Assembly (NCBI GenBank): GCA_041287705.1
Contig: JBGGNE010000274.1
Location: 1 to 58,630, forward strand
Reading direction: 5' to 3'
From: LW23 sp041287705
GTDB taxonomy: Bacteria; Verrucomicrobiota; Verrucomicrobiia; Methylacidiphilales; UBA1321
Length of the DNA stretch: 58,630 bases
Shown one piece after another: positions 17,855-27,139 of this stretch (its first letter is position 1; every line of letters starts with the position of its first letter). The notes under the pieces were generated by a model. It did no database searches, was not told where the DNA came from, and was given only the letters and a program-made list of their open reading frames with translations. The translations under genes and the position numbers were made by a program.

Positions 17855-18835
17855 ATGCATGTTCCTTTCTCCGCGGTTGGCGATTTCTTTCGGCAACACA
17901 GCACCTTTGTTATTTTATCCCATGTTCGACCGGATGGCGATGCCTATGGCTCTACACTGGGACTGGGCCTGTGCCTTCGAGAGATGGGAAAGACGGTCTA
18001 CATGTACAACGAGGATGGCCTGACCCCGCGTTTTCATTACATGCCGGGCAGCGAAAATATTCAGGTTACACCCGCCCAGCCTCCGGCCGATGCCAAAATT
18101 GTCGCTGTCGATACTGCGGACGCAGCCCGTCTGGGCAAGACATTCGTGTCGTGGAATCGGACGCCGGATCTGAATATTGATCACCACGTCAGTAATCCTC
18201 TGTATGGTGAACTGAATGTCGTGGTTTCAGACGCACCCGCTGCGTCCCAGGTGCTTTATGAGCTGTTAGTGACGAATGGGTTACCCATCACGTCCGACAT
18301 TGCTTCCAATTTTTTCATCGGTATTTCCACCGATACAGGCTCGTTCCGGTACCGTGGAACGACAACTCGCACATTTGAAATTGCGGCTGCGCTCACCAAA
18401 GCCGGCGCAAACCCCGCGTTCCTGGCTCAGCAAGCCTACCAGAGCTATCCTGCCTCCCGCTTCCGTCTGCTACAGGCCGTTTTGCAGACTACGCAGTTTT
18501 CCGCGGATAATCGCATTGTATGGTGCAAGCTGGATCAGGATATGTACACCACAACTGGCGCAACAACCGACGACACGGAAGGACTTATCGAGTACTTCCT
18601 GATGACGGAGACAGTCGAAGTGGCTGCACTGCTGGAGGTAATATCGCACACCTGCATTCGCGTCAGCCTCCGTTCGCGGGGCAAAGTGAATGTTTCCCGG
18701 ATTGCGGCAGCTTACGGCGGCGGCGGTCACCATTCCGCCGCGGGTATCCGCACATCGCTTCCCTACACCGAATTGGAGAGTTCTTTAATTCGAGATATTG
18801 AAATTGCCCTTGCCGCATCCCCTTCTACAGAATAA
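17855..18835 (+). CDS. nrnA: DHH/DHHA1 phosphoesterase, NrnA-like oligoribonuclease/pAp phosphatase
   Basis: The protein has 326 residues from the ATG at 17855, the expected NrnA length; a TTG at 17705 would add 50 unlikely residues. The DHH motifs run in order: SHVRPDGDAYGS, VAVDTAD, NIDHHVSNPLYGE with the DHH triad, STDTGSFRYRGT, and the DHHA1 motif GGGHHSAAG. NrnA degrades 2-5 nt RNAs and converts pAp to AMP. It comes before truB and ribF, which is the order seen in many bacteria downstream of rbfA. Here no rbfA or infB precedes it. Cytoplasmic, manganese-dependent by family knowledge. Confidence 0.93.
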   Translation: MHVPFSAVGDFFRQHSTFVILSHVRPDGDAYGSTLGLGLCLREMGKTVYMYNEDGLTPRFHYMPGSENIQVTPAQPPADAKIVAVDTADAARLGKTFVSWNRTPDLNIDHHVSNPLYGELNVVVSDAPAASQVLYELLVTNGLPITSDIASNFFIGISTDTGSFRYRGTTTRTFEIAAALTKAGANPAFLAQQAYQSYPASRFRLLQAVLQTTQFSADNRIVWCKLDQDMYTTTGATTDDTEGLIEYFLMTETVEVAALLEVISHTCIRVSLRSRGKVNVSRIAAAYGGGGHHSAAGIRTSLPYTELESSLIRDIEIALAASPSTE

Positions 18836-18901
18836 TACAGCATCAGGAGCAGCTGCGGTTGATTATATCCCTTGTCCGCCGATTATCTCCATCCATCCCG
18901 T

Positions 18902-19648
18902 ATGAATTTTCAGAAAAGCCACAGCAGCAATACCCCCCAGCTGGATGGGGTCCTTCTGGTTGACAAGCCTCGCGGCTGCACGTCGCATGACATTGTGGAG
19001 TTTGTGCGTCGCCGGTACAAGTTTGCCAAAGTAGGCCATTGCGGCACGCTCGATCCCCTGGCTACCGGCCTGCTGATGCTTGGCATCGGCAAGGCAACCA
19101 AGGTGCAGGATCTGCTGATGGCGGAGGATAAAATCTACGCCGGCACGATGAAGCTGGGCCAGACCACCGCGTCTCAGGATGCCGACGGCCAGGTGGAAGA
19201 AGAGAAGCCTGTACCCGCGTTTACGCAGGCCCAGATTGAGGAGGCGTTTAACAAATACGTCGGAGACTTCTATCAGACTCCGCCCATGGTGTCCGCTCTG
19301 AAACAGGGTGGCGTTCCGCTTTACAAGCTGGCGCGTGAGGGAAAAACGGTGCACCGCGAACCGCGGCTTATCACGGTGTATTGGTATAAGCTACTCGGGA
19401 TAAGCCTGCCACATATTCGCTTTGAAATCCGCTGCACGAAAGGCTTTTACGTACGGACCTACTGCCACGATATAGGCCAAGACATGGGCACGGGCGCACA
19501 TCTCACGGAGCTTACCAGGTTGCAGTCCGGTAACTTTACGCTGGACCGCGCGGTCGGATGGGAGCAGCTTCAGCAGATCAGCGAGGTCGGGGAACTGGTT
19601 CCTCACATTCTTTCGCTGGCAGAGGTCTCCAAGCTGCGCCGCCAATAG
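18902..19648 (+). CDS. truB: tRNA pseudouridine(55) synthase TruB
   Basis: The protein has 248 residues from the ATG at 18902; a TTG at 18872 is an alternative. It makes pseudouridine 55 in the T-loop of tRNA. The catalytic motif KVGHCGTLDPLATGLL is complete, with Asp51 the nucleophile. Other family blocks are GVLLVDKPRGCTSHD near the start, QTPPMVSALKQGGVPLYKLAR, and IRCTKGFYVRTYCHDIGQ. Slightly shorter than the E. coli enzyme; the C-terminal PUA-type part is reduced. It lies 66 nt after nrnA and 98 nt before ribF on the same strand. Confidence 0.96.
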   Translation: MNFQKSHSSNTPQLDGVLLVDKPRGCTSHDIVEFVRRRYKFAKVGHCGTLDPLATGLLMLGIGKATKVQDLLMAEDKIYAGTMKLGQTTASQDADGQVEEEKPVPAFTQAQIEEAFNKYVGDFYQTPPMVSALKQGGVPLYKLAREGKTVHREPRLITVYWYKLLGISLPHIRFEIRCTKGFYVRTYCHDIGQDMGTGAHLTELTRLQSGNFTLDRAVGWEQLQQISEVGELVPHILSLAEVSKLRRQ

Positions 19649-19746
19649 GCTTGCCTGCTGAACCGACTTCCCCTTCTCTCAGCGCGGTGGTGAAATTCAG
19701 CATTTTCGACCTTCGCGCTTCGCAGATCCCCCCTTACGCCAAGTAA

Positions 19747-20757
19747 ATGCACGCCACCCAAGGTGATTCCGTAGCACTTTTCGACATACCTGTACGGGCC
19801 GATATCCGCCACGTTGCCATAGGAATGTTCGATGGCGTCCACGCCGGACACCGGGCCGTAGTGGGTGAACTGATCAACGCAGCGACCGTTCCGGCGGCTT
19901 CCGACATCTCAGCTTCACCGTCAGCGCCCCCCCCTGCGGTATCGCACCACGAAGGTATGGCGGTCATGACCTTTGAGCCTCATCCGCTCTCTGTTATCGC
20001 ACCGGACCGCGCTCCTCCCCGACTGACAACCCCAGGCCAGCGCCGCAAACTTCTCCTTCAGGCCGGCGCTTCGGAAGTGATTTCTGTCTCCTTTACGCCG
20101 CATACCCGGGATCTTTCCAGCAGTGATTTCATATCGGAGCTGGAGCGCATTTTTCCACGGCTTCGCACCATTGTTGTAGGCCCGGGCTGGACTTTTGGGC
20201 GCGACCGAGCGGGCAACGCCCTCACTCTTAACCAGCGTGGCGCAACCGCCGGCTATCGCGTCATGGAAGTAGCACCGGTGATGGCGGGTGGCCTTCCTCT
20301 CAGCAGCACCCGCATTCGTGAGGCAATAGGCAACGGCAACCTGTTGCTGGCCAAAGAGTTTCTGGGGCGCTCCCATACGCTGTCCGGCACTGTGACGCAT
20401 GGTCGTCAAAATGGACGCAGGATCGGTTTCCCCACGGCAAATCTGGGCGGAGTTTTTCAGATGCTGCCTCCTTTTGGAGTTTACGCCACGCGTGCGGTGA
20501 TTCACGGCCACGGCGGCCACACGGTAAGCATACCCAGCATGACCAATATCGGTATTCGCCCCACGATAGATGACAGTGCCACAGTCAGCGTAGAAGCGCA
20601 CCTCTTGGATTTCCATCAGGATATCTATGGACGTGAACTGGAGCTTTCCCTGGAATCTTTCATTCGCCCGGAAAGGCGTTTCAGCGGTCTCGACGAGTTA
20701 AAGTCCCAGATCAAGACAGACGAAGTGGAAGCCAGAAGGATTCTTACGTTTATCTGA
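19747..20757 (+). CDS. ribF: Bifunctional riboflavin kinase/FAD synthetase
   Basis: The protein has 336 residues. The N-terminal adenylyltransferase half has the nucleotide-binding GMFDGVHAGHRAV near residue 27 and VGPGWTFGRDRAGN in place of the usual GxDFxFG. It has a small insertion rich in Ala/Ser/Pro near residue 50 (SDISASPSAPPPAVS). The C-terminal flavokinase half begins near residue 195 and has RRIGFPTANLGGVF, PSMTNIGIRPTID and FHQDIYGREL. It converts riboflavin to FMN, then FAD. Last gene of the nrnA-truB-ribF run, with a short hairpin at its stop. Confidence 0.96.
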   Translation: MHATQGDSVALFDIPVRADIRHVAIGMFDGVHAGHRAVVGELINAATVPAASDISASPSAPPPAVSHHEGMAVMTFEPHPLSVIAPDRAPPRLTTPGQRRKLLLQAGASEVISVSFTPHTRDLSSSDFISELERIFPRLRTIVVGPGWTFGRDRAGNALTLNQRGATAGYRVMEVAPVMAGGLPLSSTRIREAIGNGNLLLAKEFLGRSHTLSGTVTHGRQNGRRIGFPTANLGGVFQMLPPFGVYATRAVIHGHGGHTVSIPSMTNIGIRPTIDDSATVSVEAHLLDFHQDIYGRELELSLESFIRPERRFSGLDELKSQIKTDEVEARRILTFI

Positions 20758-20779
20758 AAGCCCCTTCGATCAGGCTTTT
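20757..20779 (+). terminator. Short hairpin at the ribF stop
   Basis: AAAGCC (20757-20762) pairs with GGCTTT (20773-20778) and is followed by TTA. The stem begins inside the stop codon. Short stem and short T run, so termination may be partial. Confidence 0.4.
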
Positions 20780-20955
20780 AGACCATTACTCATTTTACTC
20801 GTGACAAATAGCTCGATTTGACATAGATGTTATGAATGACCAGATAAGTTGAGCCTCTCAACCTGTGTTACATTCAGCACTGTTCTTTCCACATTATCAG
20901 GAAACGTTGAGCTTAGGGATATGGCAGGCATATCCATCAGTTCTTCATACATGGA

Positions 20956-22725
20956 ATGAGCCGTGCCATGCCCGCGTACTCATCTATGTCCAAACAGAAC
21001 TCCCCTCCTGTTAGCCTGCCACCTCATTCCATGCCCGCCGGCAGCGAATCCCTCGCTCGCTGGTTTCCTGTTCGCCCCAAGATTTTCTCGAGCCTGCAAG
21101 GCTACACCCTCTCCGATTTCCTGCGCGATCTCGGCGCTGGTGTCACCGTCGGAATCGTCGCTCTTCCTCTGGCGATGGCGTTTGCGATCGCATCTGGTGT
21201 TCCGCCCCAGAGCGGCATTTACACCGCTATTCTCGCCGGATTCATCATCTCTTTCTTTGGTGGATGTTCCGTGCAGATTGGCGGTCCTACCGCGGCATTT
21301 ATCAGCGTTATTGCGCTGATCGTGCAAAAGCAGGGCTACGAGGGACTGGTGATTTGTACGATTCTGGCTGGCATCATCCTCATGATCATGGGTTTGGCCA
21401 AGATGGGAAGCCTCATCAAATTTATCCCCTACCCGATTACCAGCGGATTCACCAGTGGTATTGCGGTAAGCATCTTCCTCAGCCAGATCAAAGACTTCTT
21501 CGGACTGCAGATCGGAGCCGTGCCGGCCGAGTTCTTTGACAAAGTGCGCACTCTGGGTACGGCACTGCCCCTGCTGAACCCAACCACAACGGTCATGTCG
21601 GTGCTGGCCCTGGCATTTCTATGGATCTGGCCGCGCTATGTTACGCGTCGCGTACCGGCATCCATTCTACTTCTCGCTGTGGCAACCGTCGTCACCATCG
21701 TTTTCCAGCTTCCTGTCGAGACAATCCAGACCCGGTTTGGAGGTATCCCCGCGGGGCTGCCATCCTTTCACTGGCCGCAGAATGTGACCTTCGCACGCAT
21801 CCAGGAACTTCTGCCCTCCGCCATTACCATCGCGATTCTCGCCGGCATCGAGAGCCTTCTCTGTGCAGTTGTCGCGGATGGACTTACTGGCAGTCGCCAC
21901 AACTCCAATACAGAGCTCTTCGCCCAGGGTTTGGCCAATCTCGCGTCGCCTTTTATGCTCGGTATCCCTGCCACTGGCGCCATCGCGCGCACGGCCACCA
22001 ATATCGAAAACGGCGCTCGCACTCCTGTCGCCGGAATCATTCATTCCCTGACTCTGCTCATCATTCTGCTGCTGGGCAGTCAACTGGCCAAGCACATCCC
22101 TTTGTCGGTCCTTAGCGCGATCGTCATGCTTGTGGCGATGAATATGGGCGAGTGGCACGAGCTGACTCGGCTGCGGCGAATGCCCGGCAGTGATGCCATC
22201 ATTCTGCTTACTACGTTTCTGCTAACGGTCATTTTCGATCTTACCATCGCCGTGATGGTGGGGATGGTACTCGCAGCGTTTCTCTTCATGAAACGTATTT
22301 CCGACACCACGCAGATCAGCCTGGTAACGGAGGAAAATGAGCAGGAAGGCGCTCACCATTCCGTTATTGGCAAGGAGCTTCCCCCGGGGGTACTGGTATA
22401 CCGTATTTATGGAGCGTTCTTCTTTGGCGCGGCAGAGAAGATGGAAGAAGCGCTTGAGAACATCTCTTCACTTCCCAAAGTGCTTATCCTGAAGATGCAT
22501 ACCGTTCCCGCAATGGACGCCACAGCGCTGAATGTACTGGAAAGCGTATGGGAAAAGATGCGCCGGCATGACAGCCATATCGTGCTAAGCGGTCCGCACA
22601 CACAGCCCTATTTCATGATGATGCAGGCCGGCTTTGTCGATAAGCTTGGGAGTGAGAATGTGTGTGGCAATGTGGATGATGCCCTGGCGAGGGCAAAGGA
22701 GATCCTCGGAAGCAGTAAATCATGA
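20956..22725 (+). CDS. SulP-family anion transporter with STAS domain
   Basis: The protein has 589 residues. After a 45-residue Pro/Ser-rich cytoplasmic N-terminus come the SulP membrane core (about 12-14 helices), with the signature DLGAGVTVGIVALPLAMAFA, then IGGPTAAFISVIALIV. The C-terminal STAS domain (about residues 460-585) has LILKMHTVPAMDATAL and DSHIVLSGP. Such proteins move sulfate, bicarbonate or other anions, usually with Na+ or H+. The substrate cannot be read from the sequence, and no carbonic anhydrase or sulfate-assimilation gene is near. It sits between the ribF run and nusA. An alternative ATG is four codons downstream. Confidence 0.94.
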   Translation: MSRAMPAYSSMSKQNSPPVSLPPHSMPAGSESLARWFPVRPKIFSSLQGYTLSDFLRDLGAGVTVGIVALPLAMAFAIASGVPPQSGIYTAILAGFIISFFGGCSVQIGGPTAAFISVIALIVQKQGYEGLVICTILAGIILMIMGLAKMGSLIKFIPYPITSGFTSGIAVSIFLSQIKDFFGLQIGAVPAEFFDKVRTLGTALPLLNPTTTVMSVLALAFLWIWPRYVTRRVPASILLLAVATVVTIVFQLPVETIQTRFGGIPAGLPSFHWPQNVTFARIQELLPSAITIAILAGIESLLCAVVADGLTGSRHNSNTELFAQGLANLASPFMLGIPATGAIARTATNIENGARTPVAGIIHSLTLLIILLLGSQLAKHIPLSVLSAIVMLVAMNMGEWHELTRLRRMPGSDAIILLTTFLLTVIFDLTIAVMVGMVLAAFLFMKRISDTTQISLVTEENEQEGAHHSVIGKELPPGVLVYRIYGAFFFGAAEKMEEALENISSLPKVLILKMHTVPAMDATALNVLESVWEKMRRHDSHIVLSGPHTQPYFMMMQAGFVDKLGSENVCGNVDDALARAKEILGSSKS

Positions 22726-22841
22726 CAATGCCCAAGGCATGACGACTCTGGAAATGATGCGAACGATAAAACAGTATCCATTTTTATCTTGCTGTTCCGC
22801 ACAACGTTGCTAGTGTCGATATTTCCGGTCAGTCCGCACTG

Positions 22842-22876
22842 AAAGGTGGGAACTCCATAGTTTCCCACTTTTTTTA
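22842..22876 (+). terminator. Rho-independent terminator or attenuator just upstream of nusA
   Basis: AAAGGTGGGAA (22842-22852) pairs with TTTCCCACTTT (22861-22871) with one bulged G, followed by a run of T residues to 22875. It lies 117 nt past the SulP stop but only 39 nt before the nusA ATG. Little room is left for a promoter between it and nusA, so it may act inside the nusA leader. Confidence 0.75.
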
Positions 22877-22904
22877 TTTATGGAGACGGACCGGCAACTG
22901 AGCA

Positions 22905-22910
22905 AAGGAG
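22905..22910 (+). promoter_or_regulatory. Shine-Dalgarno site of nusA
   Basis: AAGGAG lies 4 nt before the ATG at 22915, one of the few clear sites in the window. The spacing is short. It supports the chosen nusA start. Confidence 0.55.
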
Positions 22911-22914
22911 CGCC

Positions 22915-24162
22915 ATGAGCCAGGACCTGATCTCGCTTTTGGAATATCTGGAAAAGGAAAAGGGCATCAAGAGAGAAGTTCTCATCGAAGCTGTCCAAAG
23001 CGCCCTCGTGGCTGCGTCCCGCAAGAGCTTCGGCCCTGCGAAGGACCTCCGTGTCGAAATCGACCCCCGTTCGGGCAAAATCAAAGCCATCGCCCGCCTT
23101 ACTGTGGTGGAAAAAGTTGTCGTGCCTCACGACGAAATCAGCCTCGCCAAAGCCAAGCTGCTGAAGCCGGATGCGGTGCTGGAAGACATCATTGACGTCG
23201 AAGTTACGCCGAAGGATTTCGGTCGCATCGCCGCGCAGGTCTTCAAGCAGGGCCTTACCCAGGCTATCCGCGGCATCGAACGCTCCATGGTCCTGAATGA
23301 ATACAAGGACCGCCTCGGTACCATCGTTACCGGCACTGTACGCCGTTTCGAACGCTCCGACGTCATCATTGACCTCGGCAAGTTTGAAGCGCTGATGCCC
23401 AGCAAGGAACGCGTCCCCACCGAGGACTATGCCCCGAACGAGCGCATCCGCGCCTATGTCCTGGCGATCGAAAACACGCAGCGCGGCCCGGAGATCATTC
23501 TCTCCCGCAGCCACCCGGACTTTGTCCGTAAACTTTTCGAGCTCGAAGTAAGTGAACTGGTGGATAAAACCATCGAGATCAAGGCCATGGCACGCGAAGC
23601 GGGTTACCGCACCAAGATCGCCGTGTGGTCTCAGAACGACAAGGTAGATCCAGTTGGCGCCTGTGTTGGCATGCGCGGTGCTCGCGTCAAAAATATTGTG
23701 CGCGAACTCAACAATGAAAAGGTCGATCTCTTCCGATGGTCGCCCAATATTCGTGAACTCGTCATCGAAGCGCTGAAGCCCGCAAAGCTGAAGACGATCG
23801 AACCCGACGAGAAAAATCGCCGCGTCAAAATTTACGTCGACGACGAAAACTATTCGCTGGCGATCGGCCGTCGCGGCCAAAACGCACGCCTTACTCAAAA
23901 GCTGACCGGCTGGGAAGTCGAAATCCAGAAACAACAGACAGAAACGTACGGATTTGAACAGCAGATGAATAAGGCTGTTGAAAGTCTCGCGGCAACTCTT
24001 AAGATAGATGCCGCCACAGCCAAACATGTGGTCCACGCCGGCTTCCTCTCCACTGAGGGAATCGTCGAGGCAGACGAGGAAGATTTCCTCGGCGCCCTGC
24101 CGGACCTCGATCCCTCAATCGCCGCCAAAATATACGCAGCCGCCAAAAGCGCCCGGAATTAA
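22915..24162 (+). CDS. nusA: Transcription termination/antitermination factor NusA
   Basis: The protein has 415 residues. The N-terminal RNA polymerase-binding domain (ISLLEYLEKEKGIKREVLIE) is followed by an S1 domain near 135-200 (RLGTIVTGTVRRFERSDVII), then two KH domains with KVDPVGACVGMRGARVKNIV and SLAIGRRGQNARLTQKLTG. A short acidic helical C-terminus follows (TEGIVEADEEDFLGALPDL). It lacks the long acidic repeats of E. coli NusA, like most bacterial versions. It controls pausing, termination and antitermination at RNA polymerase. infB follows after 21 nt. No rimP gene precedes it here, although rimP-nusA-infB is the common order. Confidence 0.96.
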   Translation: MSQDLISLLEYLEKEKGIKREVLIEAVQSALVAASRKSFGPAKDLRVEIDPRSGKIKAIARLTVVEKVVVPHDEISLAKAKLLKPDAVLEDIIDVEVTPKDFGRIAAQVFKQGLTQAIRGIERSMVLNEYKDRLGTIVTGTVRRFERSDVIIDLGKFEALMPSKERVPTEDYAPNERIRAYVLAIENTQRGPEIILSRSHPDFVRKLFELEVSELVDKTIEIKAMAREAGYRTKIAVWSQNDKVDPVGACVGMRGARVKNIVRELNNEKVDLFRWSPNIRELVIEALKPAKLKTIEPDEKNRRVKIYVDDENYSLAIGRRGQNARLTQKLTGWEVEIQKQQTETYGFEQQMNKAVESLAATLKIDAATAKHVVHAGFLSTEGIVEADEEDFLGALPDLDPSIAAKIYAAAKSARN

Positions 24163-24183
24163 AAACTTCCGATTCCACCACAC

Positions 24184-26265
24184 ATGTCGAAAGATAAAAA
24201 AGGCGATCCCCGATTTAACAGGCCCTCTCCTCCTCCCGCAGGGGGTGCAGGCCCCGTAAGGGGTATGTACCAGCGGCCTGGCGAGTCGTCGGCTCCGCGT
24301 CCCCTGGCCGGCCACCAGCGGGCGGTTCAGTCCAACTACGTGCCGCCGAGTTCCGGCCGCCCGCCGCCAGCCGTTTTGCGTTCCAAGCAAGCTGCAGCCC
24401 CGGCGACACCCGCGACTTCGGCCAATACGCCTCCGCCTCCAGTTGTGCCGGCAACACCGGCACCAGCGGCTGCGCCAGACCCGAACGCCAAGATCGTGGT
24501 AATGAAGCCGCCGATCGTGGTGAGCGAACTCGCGGCGAAGCTGAATCTGAAGCCTTTCCAGCTTGTCCATCACCTGATGGAAATGAACATCTTCGTCGCG
24601 CCCAAACAGGCGATCGAAGAAGATGTCGCACGCAAAGTGTGCTCCAAGCTGGGCTGGACTTTCGAGGTGGAAAAGCGCGAGAAAGGCGCCGGTCAGGTGC
24701 ACGCCCCCGTCAAGGTGGTGGAGCCGCCCAAGCCCGCACCCGCTCCTTCCGATCTGCTGGAGCCACGTCCGCCCGTCATTACCTTCATGGGTCACGTTGA
24801 CCACGGCAAAACCTCGCTGCTGGACGCCCTGCGGTCCGCACGCGTCGCAGCCGGTGAAGCAGGCGGCATTACGCAGCACATTGGTGCCTATACCATTAAG
24901 GTAAAAGACCAGACCATCACTTTCCTGGATACCCCCGGTCACGAAGCCTTCACCGGCATGCGTGCACGTGGTGCCAACGTCACGGATATCGTCGTTCTCG
25001 TTGTCGCAGCGGATGACGGTCTGATGCCCCAGACGCTGGAAGCGCTTAGCCATGCCCGCGCCGCCAAGGTGCAAATCATGGTCGCCATCAACAAGATCGA
25101 TCTGCCGTCCGCCAATATCAACCGAGTGAAAGGCCAGCTGCAGGAGCAGGGTCTGATTCCGGAAGAATACGGCGGCGACACCATCTACTGCGAAGTCTCC
25201 GCGACCAAGAGGATCGGTATCGATAAGTTGCTGGAAATGATGCTGTTGCAGGCCGAGTTTCTTGAACTCAAGGCGAGCCCCAAGGGTCTTGCCCGTGGTA
25301 CAATCATTGAAGCCCAGTTTGAGCAGGGTCGCGGCCCGACCGCAACGGTTCTTGTTCAGTCCGGCACGCTGAAGGCAGGCGACAATATCATTGTCGGCCC
25401 CTACTACGGACGTGTCCGCGGCCTGGTCAACGATCTTGGTAAATCCGTCAAGGAAGCCGGTCCGGCCATCCCCGTCAAGGTGATGGGTCTGAACGGCGCT
25501 CCGAATCCCGGCGAAGAACTCGTCGTGATGAAGACGGAGCGCGAAGTTCGCGATCTGGGTGAAGAACGCGCTGCCAAGCTCCGCCTCGGCAAGCTGGAAG
25601 TGGGTCCCAAGGTTCGCCTTGAAGATCTGCTCAACACGCTGAAGGACAAGGACAAGAAGATCCTCAACATCATCCTTAAAGGTGACGTTCAGGGCTCCGT
25701 GGAAGCGGTTGCGAACTCTCTGCGTAAGATCCAGAGCAAGAAGATCGATCTCGAAATCATCCATCAGGCCGTCGGCCCCATCACGGAATCCGACATCCTC
25801 CTCGCCAAGGCATCCGAAGCAGTCGTCATCGGCTTTAACACGAAGACCGATAACGCCGCTGCCAACGCCGCCAAGCGCGAAGAAGTCCAGATCAAGCTCT
25901 ATAGCATCATCTATGAGCTCATCGATCAGGTCCGCGACGCGATGATCGGTCTCCTCGACCCGGAACTGCGCGAATCCCAGCTCGGCATCATTGTCGTCAA
26001 GCAGGTGTTCTCGCTCTCCAAATATCCCGTTGCAGGTTGCCTCGTGCAAAGCGGTCGCATCGTGCGAAATGCACGAGCCCGCGTGCTGCGTCGCCGCCAG
26101 CCGATCTACGACGGCCAGGTTGTCGCCCTCAAGCGCTTCCAGGACGAAGCTCCGGAAGTCCGCGCCGGTCTGGAATGCGGTGTTCGTCTCGGCGATTTCA
26201 ACGAATACCAGGTCGATGACATTATCGAATGCTATCAGCTCGATAAGGTTACGCAGGCCCTGTAA
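24184..26265 (+). CDS. infB: Translation initiation factor IF-2
   Basis: The protein has 693 residues, short for IF-2. The variable N-terminus (1-110) is Pro/Ala-rich and disordered, followed by an IF2-N module (VSELAAKLNLKPFQLVHHL). The G domain starts near 200 with GHVDHGKTSLLDAL, TQHIGAYTI, DTPGHEAFTGMRARGA and NKIDLPSAN, then domains II-IV to VDDIIECYQLDKVTQAL. IF-2 delivers formyl-Met-tRNA to the 30S subunit and promotes subunit joining. Second gene of a two-gene unit with nusA; rbfA, which usually follows, is absent, and a strong terminator ends the unit. Confidence 0.97.
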   Translation: MSKDKKGDPRFNRPSPPPAGGAGPVRGMYQRPGESSAPRPLAGHQRAVQSNYVPPSSGRPPPAVLRSKQAAAPATPATSANTPPPPVVPATPAPAAAPDPNAKIVVMKPPIVVSELAAKLNLKPFQLVHHLMEMNIFVAPKQAIEEDVARKVCSKLGWTFEVEKREKGAGQVHAPVKVVEPPKPAPAPSDLLEPRPPVITFMGHVDHGKTSLLDALRSARVAAGEAGGITQHIGAYTIKVKDQTITFLDTPGHEAFTGMRARGANVTDIVVLVVAADDGLMPQTLEALSHARAAKVQIMVAINKIDLPSANINRVKGQLQEQGLIPEEYGGDTIYCEVSATKRIGIDKLLEMMLLQAEFLELKASPKGLARGTIIEAQFEQGRGPTATVLVQSGTLKAGDNIIVGPYYGRVRGLVNDLGKSVKEAGPAIPVKVMGLNGAPNPGEELVVMKTEREVRDLGEERAAKLRLGKLEVGPKVRLEDLLNTLKDKDKKILNIILKGDVQGSVEAVANSLRKIQSKKIDLEIIHQAVGPITESDILLAKASEAVVIGFNTKTDNAAANAAKREEVQIKLYSIIYELIDQVRDAMIGLLDPELRESQLGIIVVKQVFSLSKYPVAGCLVQSGRIVRNARARVLRRRQPIYDGQVVALKRFQDEAPEVRAGLECGVRLGDFNEYQVDDIIECYQLDKVTQAL

Positions 26266-26299
26266 GAAGCTTCTTACCAGGCATTTAGCTTAATTCAAC

Positions 26300-26346
26300 A
26301 AAACCCCGGAACATGGCGCTGCTGCGCTTTGTCCGGGGTTTTTTGT
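26300..26346. terminator. Bidirectional terminator between infB and the Thg1-like gene
   Basis: AAAACCCCGGA (26300-26310) pairs with TCCGGGGTTTT (26332-26342) and is followed by T residues on both strands, with a small inner GCGC stem in the loop. It ends the nusA-infB transcript and the opposing repair operon. Confidence 0.88.
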
Positions 26347-26350
26347 TTGG

Positions 26351-27139
26351 TTAACGCGATACTTCAAGATCGGGAGCGCCGGCTTCCATGATACGTTTGT
26401 CTATATAGATCTCATACTCTGCTTTCATCGGCAGTTCCATATCTATATGCAAACGACGGCGTATCGTCTTAACAACCGTTTGCTCTTGTGGATTAAATCC
26501 CTCTTTTAGATAATCCTCCCAGTAAACGCCCATACCGCGTCGTTGCCACAGAGGAAGCTCACTAAAGTTAACACCTCGCTGAAACAACAGCTCGTTCTTA
26601 TCCGCAACACTGGCTCCTTCCAGCGCTCGTGTCGCCTGCCTTACCGTTTTACCTTCCTTCCGCAACAACCAATAGCAATGACTGTTGAGTGCATTGCGCG
26701 ACGCATCCTCCTGCCTCCATAGAAAATAATCTCTGACCTTGCTGGTATTTGGAAGCTCGGAAATTCGACAATCGAAAGTCGCCAAGGCACCTAGCTTTAG
26801 TGAGAATGCAGCGCTGGCTTCTCCCGCCAGAACGGAATTGTACTTCCGCATTTTCCGATCAAATGAATCGACATCGAGATGGAAGAGCAGCGAGATCTCA
26901 TCGCTCTGTGTGTAACCATAGCTGACCCGGAAACCGCATGCCATAAGGTGCTGGAGAGTCTCCAGCATTATGTCCCGGAAGCGCGGGTCAAAGGGTGCCT
27001 CAAACTGGTGCACCTCTTTCGTTAGCCTTGTAAAGCTGCGTCCATCAATGCGAGCTACCATCCAGACTCCAGGCAGGATAAACATATCATGCCCGGTCTC
27101 ATACATTCGCATCTCTTTATCCAGATCATCAAATTTCAT
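26351..27139 (-). CDS. Thg1-like 3'-5' nucleotidyltransferase (tRNA(His) guanylyltransferase superfamily)
   Basis: The protein has 262 residues from the ATG at 27139; a GTG at 27148 is an alternative. Thg1-like proteins add nucleotides in the 3'-to-5' direction to the 5' end of RNA, and bacterial ones are known to repair 5'-truncated tRNAs. The palm-domain catalytic residues are present: Asp32 in RIDGRSFTRLTK, Asp80-Glu81 in SYGYTQSDEISLLF. The segment DKNELLFQRGVNFSELPLWQRRGMG is also typical. The start overlaps the stop of the upstream kinase gene in an ATGA tetranucleotide, so translation is coupled, and a GGAG sits 11 nt before the ATG. Base composition is visibly less GC-rich than in infB or the GT2 gene, suggesting transfer. 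Confidence 0.92.
   Translation of the reverse strand: MKFDDLDKEMRMYETGHDMFILPGVWMVARIDGRSFTRLTKEVHQFEAPFDPRFRDIMLETLQHLMACGFRVSYGYTQSDEISLLFHLDVDSFDRKMRKYNSVLAGEASAAFSLKLGALATFDCRISELPNTSKVRDYFLWRQEDASRNALNSHCYWLLRKEGKTVRQATRALEGASVADKNELLFQRGVNFSELPLWQRRGMGVYWEDYLKEGFNPQEQTVVKTIRRRLHIDMELPMKAEYEIYIDKRIMEAGAPDLEVSR

Noticed and set aside
24115..26049. 644-codon minus-strand open frame across infB
   Set aside because: It is antisense to infB, a certain gene with complete motifs, and its product is His/Asp/Gln-rich and patternless, as expected from the complementary codons of a GC-rich gene.
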